A stretch of 14,941 nt of DNA, from assembly GCA_946545675.1 (NCBI GenBank), contig CAMNNR010000017.1, positions 1 to 14,941 of the forward strand, given 5' to 3'. Each line of letters begins with the position of its first letter. Position 1 is the first letter of the stretch. The notes below the pieces were generated by a model that was not told the origin of the DNA, ran no database searches, and saw only the letters and a program-made list of their open reading frames with translations. Origin of the DNA: an uncultured Thermoplasmata archaeon. GTDB taxonomy: Archaea; Thermoplasmatota; Thermoplasmata; Methanomassiliicoccales; Methanomethylophilaceae. A program made the position numbers and the translations under genes. Below are positions 6,281-12,932 of this stretch, piece by piece.

Positions 6281-7540
6281 GTGGCCATGAGGGATTACGA
6301 TTCAAAGGACGGGAAGATGATCTTCGCCGGCATGAACGTCGAGGACATCGCCAACCAGTTCGGTACCCCCTGTTACGTCACCGACGAGGCCAGGGTAAGG
6401 GAGAACTACCGCAACGTCTACAACGCATTCTCCAAGTACATGCCCACCGAGGTCCACTACGCATGCAAGGCCAACACCAGCCTCGCCATACTAAGGATCC
6501 TCCAGCAGGAAGGAGCGGGGATTGACGCGGTCTCCATCGGAGAGGTCAAGACCTGCCTGAAAGCGGGATTCTCCCCTGACAAGATCATGTACACCGGCGT
6601 CTTCGTGAGCACCGAAGAGCTGAAGCAGGTGGCAGAGACCGGCGTCCTGATAAACCTCGACTCCGAGTACGAAATGGAGCGTCTGGCACAGATCAAACCC
6701 GGCGCACCCGTGTCCTTCAGGATCACCCCCGGAGTGGGTTCCGGACACGGCGACAAGGTCATCACCGGAAACAAGGGAGCCAAGTTCGGCATCCCCAAGG
6801 ACAGGGTCATCGAGACCTACCTCAGGGCACAGGACCTGGGACTCAGACCCGTCGGTATCCACGCACACATCGGTTCCGGCGGACAGAGCGTCGAACCCTT
6901 CATCGAGGAGGCGGAAGTCCTCGCCGAGCTCATCAACCAGATCGAGGAGGCAGGCATCGAACTCGAATTCGTCGACATCGGCGGAGGGATCGGAGTCCCC
7001 TACAAGCCCAACGAAGAGGAGATGGACCTGGGGGAGATGGCCTCCGAAGTGACCGACGTGTTCGAACAGAACACCAACATCAAGAAGATCATCCTGGAGC
7101 CCGGGAGGTACATCGTCTGCGACACCACCGTGCTCCTGACCCGCTGCACGGACGTCAAGGACGCCGGGACCAAGAAGTACATCGGAGTGGACGCAGGATT
7201 CAACACCCTCATCAGGCCCGCCATGTACGACTCCTACCACTACATCCAGAACGGAAGCAGGTTCGGAAAGGCCTGCACCTCCAAGTACGATATCGCGGGA
7301 CCCATCTGCGAATCCGGCGACTACCTCGGTCACGACCGTGTGATCCCCGAACCCTCGGAAGGAGACGTCATCGTCGTCTACAACGCCGGTGCCTACGGAT
7401 TCACGATGAGCAGCAACTACAACTCCAGGCCCCTCTGCGCAGAGGTCCTCGTCAACGACGGAAAGGCTGAGCTGATCCGCGAGAAGGAGGATATCGAGGA
7501 ACAGTGGAGGCACCAGATCATCCCCAAGAGGCTTCAGTGA
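6281..7540 (+). CDS. lysA: diaminopimelate decarboxylase
   Basis: This PLP enzyme converts meso-diaminopimelate to L-lysine, the last pathway step. The product is 419 residues from the chosen start, normal for LysA. The PLP lysine is K63 in HYACKANTS. Other family motifs are HIGSGGQ, the glycine-rich phosphate-binding FVDIGGGIGVPY, EPGRYIVCD, the active-site cysteine region ICESGDYL and the C-terminal YNAGAYGFTMSSNYNSRP. The start is ambiguous: GTG 6272 overlaps lysC by 8 bases, GTG 6281 follows the lysC stop by 1 base, and ATG 6287 is also in frame. AAGGAG at 6265-6270 is correctly spaced (10 bases) for GTG 6281, which I prefer. The last base of its stop is the first base of the dapF ATG, so translation is coupled. 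Confidence 0.95.
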   Translation: MAMRDYDSKDGKMIFAGMNVEDIANQFGTPCYVTDEARVRENYRNVYNAFSKYMPTEVHYACKANTSLAILRILQQEGAGIDAVSIGEVKTCLKAGFSPDKIMYTGVFVSTEELKQVAETGVLINLDSEYEMERLAQIKPGAPVSFRITPGVGSGHGDKVITGNKGAKFGIPKDRVIETYLRAQDLGLRPVGIHAHIGSGGQSVEPFIEEAEVLAELINQIEEAGIELEFVDIGGGIGVPYKPNEEEMDLGEMASEVTDVFEQNTNIKKIILEPGRYIVCDTTVLLTRCTDVKDAGTKKYIGVDAGFNTLIRPAMYDSYHYIQNGSRFGKACTSKYDIAGPICESGDYLGHDRVIPEPSEGDVIVVYNAGAYGFTMSSNYNSRPLCAEVLVNDGKAELIREKEDIEEQWRHQIIPKRLQ

Positions 7541-8376
7541 TGAAGTTCTGGAAGTATCACGGGTGCGGGAACGACTTCGTCCTCGTGGACGGGATATCCC
7601 AGCACCTGGAAATCGATGTACCGTGGTGCGTGAAGGTCTGCGACCGCCACTTCGGCGTGGGCGCAGACGGTGTCCTCTACCTCTTCCCCGGCGAGGAAGG
7701 CTGCGACGTGACCATGAGGATCATCAACGCCGACGGTTCCGAGGCCGAGATGTGCGGAAACGGCATCAGGTGCCTGGCCAAACATGCCAGCGACTTCGGT
7801 TTCGTCAAGGGCGACGAGTACTCCATCCACACCGGGAGGGGAAAGCTCATCGCCAACATCTTCAGGGGCGACGATGGGAAGGTGAAGACCGTCCGCATCA
7901 ACATGGGTGCCCCCATCCTCGAGGGAAGGGAAGTGCCAGTCAACTTCGACGGACAGTTCATCAACCAGCCCTTCGAGATTGACGGGGTGAAATTCAAGGC
8001 GAACGCAGTTTCCATGGGAAACCCCCACTTCATCACCTTCGACGATATCGGAGAGGAGAACGTCCGCAGGCTCGGACCCATTCTGGAAAGCTACCGCGAG
8101 TTCTTCCCCAAGAAGACCAACGTGGAGTTCTGCCAGGTCAAGGATGGAAAAATATACATAACCGTTTACGAAAGGGGAGCGGCATGGACGCTTGCCTGCG
8201 GGACCGGCGCATGCGCCAGCACGACCGCCGCAGCACTCAACAAGCTCGTTCCCTTCGACACCCCCGTGGATGTGCACCTTCCCGGAGGATGGCTCAAGAT
8301 AACCGTCGACAGCAAGCTCGGATACGTCCTCATGGAAGGACCCGCAGAACTGGTCTACGAAGGTGCAATCAACTGA
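7540..8376 (+). CDS. dapF: diaminopimelate epimerase
   Basis: The enzyme interconverts LL- and meso-diaminopimelate, feeding LysA. The product is 278 residues, the family norm. The two catalytic cysteines of this PLP-independent racemase are both present: C72 in EMCGNGIRC and C220 in ACGTGACAS. The N-terminal KYHGCGNDFVLVD and the DRHFGVGADG stretch are also typical. The frame opens upstream to 7504 inside lysA, but ATG 7540 begins the conserved N-terminus, overlaps the lysA stop by one base (TGATG) and has GAGG at 7528-7531. An epimerase is required here because the neighbouring aminotransferase DapL makes the LL isomer. Confidence 0.96.
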   Translation: MKFWKYHGCGNDFVLVDGISQHLEIDVPWCVKVCDRHFGVGADGVLYLFPGEEGCDVTMRIINADGSEAEMCGNGIRCLAKHASDFGFVKGDEYSIHTGRGKLIANIFRGDDGKVKTVRINMGAPILEGREVPVNFDGQFINQPFEIDGVKFKANAVSMGNPHFITFDDIGEENVRRLGPILESYREFFPKKTNVEFCQVKDGKIYITVYERGAAWTLACGTGACASTTAAALNKLVPFDTPVDVHLPGGWLKITVDSKLGYVLMEGPAELVYEGAIN

Positions 8377-8388
8377 AAGGTGACAGTC

Positions 8389-9546
8389 ATGGCAAAATAC
8401 GAACAGGCCCAGAGACTCCAGAAACTTCCCCCGTATCTCTTCGTGATGCTCGAGGAACTCGCCGCCAAGAAGAAGGCGGAAGGAGTGCAGATGATCGACT
8501 TCGGAATAGGAGACCCAGACCTTCCCTGCCCGAAGGAGATCCTCGATTCCATGGACAAAGCGGCACGCGTGAACGAGAACCAGAAGTACTCCTCCTCCAA
8601 GGGAGAGAGGGACCTCAGGGTCGCCGTCGCGGAATACTACAAGAAGAGATTCAATGTCAAGGTGGACCCTGACAAGAACGTGTGCATCACCATCGGTTCC
8701 AAAGAGGGAATCTACAACATCGCACAGGCCTTCGTCAACGACGGCGAGAAGATCGTCGCCCCCGCTCCCGGATACCCCGTGTACTCCGGAGCCGCCAGTC
8801 TCTTCAACAACGCGGTCTGCGAAAAGGTGAAGCTCAAGGCAGAGAACGACTGGCTCCTGGACCTGAATGAGGTCCCCACAGACACCAGGCTGCTCTACCT
8901 CAACTACCCCAACAACCCCACCGGAGCCTGCGCCGACATCGACTACGTAAGGAAAGCATACGACTTCGCACAGAAGAACAACACCATCCTCGCCTATGAC
9001 AACGCATACTGCGAGATGACCTTCGACGGATTCAGGGCACCCTCCGTGCTCCAGGCAGGAATGGATGCCATCGAGTTCATGTCATTCTCGAAGACCTTCT
9101 GCATGACCGGCTTCAGGCTCGGTTTCGCGGTCGGAAACGAGGAACTCGTCGGCGGACTCACCAAATGCAAGGGTCAGATCGACTCCGGAGCCCCCATCTT
9201 CATCCAAAAAGCGGCCATAACCGCACTGGAGATGTACAACGACCAGGGCTACCTCACCGGCACCGCCAAGAGCAACAACGACGAATTCGAGGAGAGGAGG
9301 AGAGTCCTCGTCGAGGGTCTCAACGAACTCGGATACAACGTCAAGATGCCCAAAGGAACCTTCTATGTCTGGTTCGACTGCGGAAAATCCTCCATGGATT
9401 TCACCAAGGAAATGATCGACAAGGGCATCATCGTCACCCCCGGAACCGGTTTCGGCGGAGAGGACGGATACATCAGGATGGCAGTCACCAGGAACATCGA
9501 CTCCATCCAGGAAGCCCTCCGCAGAATGGGTAAGAAGAACGACTGA
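8389..9546 (+). CDS. dapL: LL-diaminopimelate aminotransferase (DapL, probable DapL2 type)
   Basis: This class I/II PLP aminotransferase has 385 residues. The PLP lysine is K235 in SFSKTFCMTGFRLGF, close to the DapL signature SKT-x-x-MTG-W/F-R. Other marks are FGIGDPDLP, NYPNNPTGA, AYDNAYCEM and the C-terminal GTGFGGEDGYIRMAVT with the carboxylate-binding Arg. Adjacent lysA, dapF, dapA and lysC make LL-DAP aminotransferase far more likely than a general aspartate or aromatic aminotransferase. It would convert tetrahydrodipicolinate to LL-diaminopimelate in one step with glutamate, bypassing the succinylase or acetylase branch (dapD/C/E). The sequence seems nearer the shorter DapL2 group of methanogens than plant-type DapL1. 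A GTG at 8380 is in frame, but AAGGTGA (8377-8383) is itself the ribosome site for ATG 8389. It is the last gene of the lysine operon. Confidence 0.9.
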   Translation: MAKYEQAQRLQKLPPYLFVMLEELAAKKKAEGVQMIDFGIGDPDLPCPKEILDSMDKAARVNENQKYSSSKGERDLRVAVAEYYKKRFNVKVDPDKNVCITIGSKEGIYNIAQAFVNDGEKIVAPAPGYPVYSGAASLFNNAVCEKVKLKAENDWLLDLNEVPTDTRLLYLNYPNNPTGACADIDYVRKAYDFAQKNNTILAYDNAYCEMTFDGFRAPSVLQAGMDAIEFMSFSKTFCMTGFRLGFAVGNEELVGGLTKCKGQIDSGAPIFIQKAAITALEMYNDQGYLTGTAKSNNDEFEERRRVLVEGLNELGYNVKMPKGTFYVWFDCGKSSMDFTKEMIDKGIIVTPGTGFGGEDGYIRMAVTRNIDSIQEALRRMGKKND

Positions 9547-9557
9547 AACCCGAAACT

Positions 9558-9586
9558 TGCGGGGGGTCTCCCCCGCACAACCTTTT
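9558..9586 (+). terminator. GC-rich hairpin after dapL, likely operon end
   Basis: TGCGGGGG (9558-9565) pairs perfectly with CCCCCGCA (9570-9577) around a GTCT loop, and TTTT follows at 9583-9586. It sits 12 bases after the dapL stop and 11 bases before the start of the next gene. It resembles the hairpin after the first acetolactate synthase gene. Archaeal termination depends mostly on T-runs, so this may be a partial terminator or a 3'-end stabiliser with some readthrough. Confidence 0.5.
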
Positions 9587-9596
9587 CCGAACGGAC

Positions 9597-10481
9597 ATGG
9601 CAACCGACAATACCTCCGGCAGTATGGAACGCGATAGAATCTCCGCCCTCCTGAAGGATTGCATCGAAAGTGCCAGCTATTCCAATTTGGACTCACTCCT
9701 CTCGGACCGTTCGGTTTCTTCCATCGAATCCGAAGTGCTTCGGGGAGGCATCCCTCCCGAGAGCATCCGCACCGCTTTGGAGGTGCTACGCTCCGATTTC
9801 ACCCTTGACTACGATGACCTCGTCTTCGCTGGGGAATGGGTGGGGAGACTGCCGCAGATGATCACTCGCAACTACCTCCTCAGGCATTTCCTCATACTGG
9901 GGAACGGACTGGGCGACGGCAACTACTTCCACGACGCGACCCTGAACTCCGCCGCTGACGACTACACCGGGTTCATCGACCTCATCGTGGTGAAGGTCCA
10001 GGTCCTGGGAGAGGAACGCCACTACCAGTTCATGGAGGAGGACCTTCCTGAAGTGGAACTCTGGCTGAGGGCCGTGATCACCCTCATGCACTACTGCAGG
10101 GATATGCTCGACATGTCCTCTACGCTGAGGCCGTCGCTCTTCCAGAGACGCGCCGTGAGGATGCGCGGACGCATATCCAGCGTGGTGGAGATGTCCACAC
10201 TCGGCATGGACTGCCCCGGAGTCGAAAGCACCTTAGCGGAAATGTCCAAGGCCGTCGACGATCTGGTACGCGACGAGAAGATGCGCAACCTGCAGAAGGC
10301 ACGCAACGAACGCTACAAACAGAGCAAGATGCGTCTGTACAATTACACAATAAGGGTCACGGAAGAACTCAACAATCAGATCGAGGCCTGCGACCCTCTG
10401 GACCTCACCCACCGCGCCGATTTGCGCAAGCAGTTGGAGCAGGTCCAGATCTTTATGAGAAGCTTCGACAAGGATAGGTAA
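9597..10481 (+). CDS. conserved-looking protein of unknown function, 294 residues
   Basis: I do not recognise a family. The protein is soluble, with no signal peptide or membrane segment. It is charged and mostly helical by eye. The N-terminal third (about 10-110) has alternating acidic and hydrophobic residues. The middle (about 90-180) contains RNYLLRHFLILGNGLGDGN and a hydrophobic stretch LWLRAVITLMHYCRDMLD. From about 225 to the end it is rich in K, R, E and Q (RDEKMRNLQKARNERYKQSK), which suggests a long helix or coiled coil. No metal-binding cysteine cluster, Walker motif or clear catalytic signature is visible. ATG 9597 is the first start after the dapL hairpin; a second ATG at 9624 is possible, and neither has a strong ribosome site. 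Codon use matches its neighbours and the frame is long and clean, so it is very probably a real gene. With no TATA box upstream, it may be expressed by readthrough from the lysine operon. Confidence 0.8.
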   Translation: MATDNTSGSMERDRISALLKDCIESASYSNLDSLLSDRSVSSIESEVLRGGIPPESIRTALEVLRSDFTLDYDDLVFAGEWVGRLPQMITRNYLLRHFLILGNGLGDGNYFHDATLNSAADDYTGFIDLIVVKVQVLGEERHYQFMEEDLPEVELWLRAVITLMHYCRDMLDMSSTLRPSLFQRRAVRMRGRISSVVEMSTLGMDCPGVESTLAEMSKAVDDLVRDEKMRNLQKARNERYKQSKMRLYNYTIRVTEELNNQIEACDPLDLTHRADLRKQLEQVQIFMRSFDKDR

Positions 10482-10482
10482 G

Positions 10483-10500
10483 CAGGGGCATGAGCCCCTG
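10483..10500. terminator. hairpin between convergent genes, possible bidirectional terminator
   Basis: CAGGGGC (10483-10489) pairs perfectly with GCCCCTG (10494-10500) around ATGA. It fills most of the 27-base gap between the stop of the unknown gene and the stop of pgk. A short T-rich stretch (TGGTTGGTTT) lies on the plus-strand exit side. The symmetric position between two 3' ends suits a shared terminator. Confidence 0.5.
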
Positions 10501-10508
10501 TGGTTGGT

Positions 10509-11744
10509 TTACTGTCCGTTTCCGAACTTGGACTTGGAATGTTCCAGAGCCACGATAACGGGGAGTGGGTCCTTCAGCAGGAAGGTCTCGAGTGCTCCTC
10601 CTCCGGTGCTCACGTAGGACATCGCGTCAGCGAGGTCGAACCTCTCCGCGGCAGCAGAGGTGTGTCCACCTCCTAGGACCGAGAGTCCTTTACTCTCGAC
10701 CATCGCGGTCATGATGGCTTTGGTTCCCACTTCGAATCCTTCCTTCTCGAACATTCCGGCGGGGCCGGACATGAAGGAAGTCTTGGAGACTTCAAGGACC
10801 TTTCTGAATTTCTCTATGGACTGGTCGCCGATGTCGAGAGCGGCACCTGCGGTGGCCATGTCACCGATATTGACACTGACCCTCTTTCCGTCCTTCTCGA
10901 CTGCCACGTCGGAGGGCAGGATGATCCTCTGGCCGTACTTGGCCATGACGTCCTGGGCCTTCTTGAAGTTCTCCTCGGTGAGCTCGTCCTGGAGGGGGAC
11001 CTTGGAGGCCTCTCCGATGTCTACGCCCCTCGCCATGAGGAATGCGTTGCCTGCCAGGCCGACCACTATGACAGTGTCGGCGGTGTTGGTGCTGAGGACA
11101 CGGTCGATCATGTGGGGAACGTCACCGAACTTGGCTCCTCCGAGGATGAAGACGGAGGGCCTGCGGGGGTTGTTGAAGATGGTCTCGAGAGCGTACATCT
11201 CCTTGGCCATAAGCCTTCCCGATGCGGAAGGGAGGACGTCCTCGAATCCCACGAGGGAACACTGGGACCTGTGTGCGGCGCCGAATGCGTCGCAGACGTA
11301 GAGGTCGAACAGAGGCGCGAGGGCTTTCACGATCTCGCCCTGCGCGTGTTCCTCCATGGGGAGTGTTTTGCTTTCGGAATCGATGGCGCGCACGTTGCCG
11401 AGCAGGAGGATCTCTCCGTCCTGGAGTGCTTCGATGGCCTTCTTGGCCTCGTCGCCGAGGACGTCATCGACATACTTGACGGGGGTGTTCAGGTTCTTGG
11501 AGAGGAGTACCGCGTGCTGGGAGAGGTCCGTGAAATCCCATTTTCCCTTCCTGCTCTGATGTGCCAGCACAACGAGTTTCGCTTTCTTTCCAAGGAGTTC
11601 CCTGATGGTGGGGACGACTGCCCTGATCCTCACGTCATTGATGATCTTGAGGGTCTTCTTGTCCATGGGGCAGTTGATGTCCACCCTGAGGAGGACCTTC
11701 TTGCCCTTGAAGTTGAGGTCGCCGAGTGTGTTGTATGCACCCAT
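10509..11744 (-). CDS. pgk: phosphoglycerate kinase, archaeal type
   Basis: The enzyme transfers phosphate between 1,3-bisphosphoglycerate and ADP and acts with Gap in glycolysis or gluconeogenesis. The product is 411 residues, the usual archaeal length. The substrate-binding N-domain shows LLRVDINCPMD, LAHQSRKGKWDF and the archaeal AHRSQCSLVGF. The hinge and nucleotide domain show FILGGAKFGD, MSGPAGMFEKEGFE and the glycine-rich GGGHTSAAAERF followed by VSTGGGALE. One oddity: the usual LLLENxR block reads LLLGNVRAID, keeping the arginine but losing the glutamate. The ATG lies 9 bases after the gap stop, with GAGG overlapping that stop as ribosome site, so gap-pgk is one transcript. The 3' end faces the unknown gene. 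Confidence 0.96.
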   Translation of the reverse strand: MGAYNTLGDLNFKGKKVLLRVDINCPMDKKTLKIINDVRIRAVVPTIRELLGKKAKLVVLAHQSRKGKWDFTDLSQHAVLLSKNLNTPVKYVDDVLGDEAKKAIEALQDGEILLLGNVRAIDSESKTLPMEEHAQGEIVKALAPLFDLYVCDAFGAAHRSQCSLVGFEDVLPSASGRLMAKEMYALETIFNNPRRPSVFILGGAKFGDVPHMIDRVLSTNTADTVIVVGLAGNAFLMARGVDIGEASKVPLQDELTEENFKKAQDVMAKYGQRIILPSDVAVEKDGKRVSVNIGDMATAGAALDIGDQSIEKFRKVLEVSKTSFMSGPAGMFEKEGFEVGTKAIMTAMVESKGLSVLGGGHTSAAAERFDLADAMSYVSTGGGALETFLLKDPLPVIVALEHSKSKFGNGQ

Positions 11745-11753
11745 GTCCGTCCC

Positions 11754-12767
11754 TCAGTGATCGATTCCGAGGGCCTTGTTGGTCTTGGCGACCGATTCGG
11801 GGCCCTCCATCATCTTGCACATCGACCTGATACAGTCGATATTCTCGGGGATGACATCGGATTCCTGGTGGACTGCCTGGTAGTAGTACAGGGTGTCGCC
11901 GACGACCTTGATTCCGTCGGACCAGACGCAGATCTCGTACATGTCGGACCTGGACCTTCCGAGCTCCCTTGCGAGTTCCATGACCTGGGCGGTGGATTTG
12001 ATTCCGTCCTTGGAGGAGACGAGCCTCACACGGGGCATCTTCTTGAAGAGTGCGAGTGCGTCCTCGGTGGTGATCTCCTTGGCGAGCTTGACGACGACCG
12101 CCTGGATGTGCATGAGGGTGGTGGATGATTTGATCGCCATGGAGGTGATGTCGAGCCAGGGCATGATGCTCTTGACATCCACACCGTGGTGGGTGGGGAG
12201 GGAGACTGAGGGCTCGAGTGCGTTGACGGGGCCAGTCTTGCTGTCTCCGGGATCGGCAGCACGCCTCACGATGGTAACGTATGCGTTCTCGATCTTGTAC
12301 TCCTTGTCGAGGACGTTGAGGGTCCTCAGGAGACCGGTGGTGTTACAGGAGACGACCCTGGAGAACTGGACTCCCCAGGACTCCTTGTAGTTGGCAGTGG
12401 AGTTGAAAGAGACTCCGGTAAGACCGTGCTCCTCTCCGCCCTGGAAGATTCCTTTGACCCCGGCGGCCTGGTATTTCGCCTTGTATTCCTCTCCGAAATC
12501 TCCGGGGGTGGCGTCTACCATGATGTCGACCTTGCCGATCAGGTCGTCGATGGTTCCTGAGACCTTGATTCCTGCCTTGTCGAATTTCTCGACGTTCTCT
12601 GCGGGAACATACAGGGAGATACCTGCTGCGACTGCGGTCTTTGCCTCGAAGGAGGGCCTGGTCTTGGTGACGCCGACGAGCTCCATGTCGTCCTGCGCCA
12701 TGACTGCGGTTGCTACCCTCTTTCCGATGGTTCCGTATCCGTTTACTCCGACTTTGATTTTAGCCAT
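11754..12767 (-). CDS. gap: glyceraldehyde-3-phosphate dehydrogenase, archaeal type II (phosphorylating)
   Basis: The product is 337 residues, the standard length of the archaeal type II enzyme, which is only distantly related to bacterial GapA. The nucleotide fold is N-terminal with VGVNGYGTIGKRVA (6-19). The catalytic cysteine is C141 in VSCNTTGLLR. The archaeal signatures VDATPGDFG, FQGGEEHG and RRAADPGDSKTGPVNA are present. It oxidises glyceraldehyde-3-phosphate to 1,3-bisphosphoglycerate or runs the reverse in gluconeogenesis; the archaeal enzymes often accept NADP as well as NAD. The start is ATG 12767, preceded by GTGA (complement of 12775-12778) and a TATA box about 36-42 bases upstream. 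It is the first gene of the gap-pgk pair and diverges from the acetolactate synthase gene. Confidence 0.96.
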   Translation of the reverse strand: MAKIKVGVNGYGTIGKRVATAVMAQDDMELVGVTKTRPSFEAKTAVAAGISLYVPAENVEKFDKAGIKVSGTIDDLIGKVDIMVDATPGDFGEEYKAKYQAAGVKGIFQGGEEHGLTGVSFNSTANYKESWGVQFSRVVSCNTTGLLRTLNVLDKEYKIENAYVTIVRRAADPGDSKTGPVNALEPSVSLPTHHGVDVKSIMPWLDITSMAIKSSTTLMHIQAVVVKLAKEITTEDALALFKKMPRVRLVSSKDGIKSTAQVMELARELGRSRSDMYEICVWSDGIKVVGDTLYYYQAVHQESDVIPENIDCIRSMCKMMEGPESVAKTNKALGIDH

Positions 12768-12802
12768 GGGGATTTCACTTGGGCCTCCGTATTCCCTCTC
12801 TC

Positions 12803-12809
12803 TTTATAA
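12803..12809 (-). promoter_or_regulatory. TATA box of the gap-pgk operon
   Basis: Read on the minus strand this is TTATAAA, followed by AGAGAGAGGGAA. It predicts a start near 12778-12780, leaving a leader of about 12 bases with GTGA as ribosome site before the ATG at 12767. Confidence 0.6.
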
Positions 12810-12841
12810 CGTAGTCGCATACGCGCGCGGGTACGGAGATT

Positions 12842-12916
12842 ACCAGCACCAATGATACGTCACAAAAGACCGGTTTTCAACCGTAGCTGGTTATAAAGGA
12901 ATAGGGCTATACCAGC
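12842..12916. promoter_or_regulatory. three ACCAGC half-sites around the acetolactate synthase TATA box, candidate operator
   Basis: ACCAGC occurs at 12842-12847 and 12911-12916 on the plus strand, and as GCTGGT at 12886-12891. The last two form a 6-bp dyad with the TATA box between them. TACCAGC is shared by both plus-strand copies. A second small dyad, CGGTT-TTC-AACCG, lies at 12871-12883. The arrangement suggests a repressor that covers the promoter, but the half-sites are short and no protein is identified. Confidence 0.35.
12891..12898 (+). promoter_or_regulatory. TATA box of the first acetolactate synthase gene
   Basis: TTATAAAG lies 35-42 bases before the ATG at 12933 and predicts a start near 12920. 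The short leader would hold AAGGTTGATC, which resembles the archaeal ribosome site GGTGATC with one inserted base. Confidence 0.6.
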
Positions 12917-12932
12917 GTGAAAGGTTGATCTC

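Noticed and set aside
5440..7513. Long minus-strand open frames (282 and 340 codons) opposite lysC and lysA
   Set aside because: The same acidic, low-complexity composition as other antisense shadows; the plus strand encodes well-conserved enzymes throughout.
7504..7539. 12-residue upstream extension of DapF
   Set aside because: It lies inside lysA; the conserved N-terminus starts at ATG 7540, coupled to the lysA stop.
11112..12128. 338-codon plus-strand open frame opposite pgk and gap
   Set aside because: It spans two real minus-strand genes and the product is rich in Glu/Asp/Gly/Val with no domain; it is a mirror of their codon pattern.
12811..12840. Alternating CG tract (ACGCGCGCGGGTACGG) as possible Z-DNA or a regulatory repeat
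   Set aside because: Too short and only between two divergent promoters; no repeat of it elsewhere in the window.
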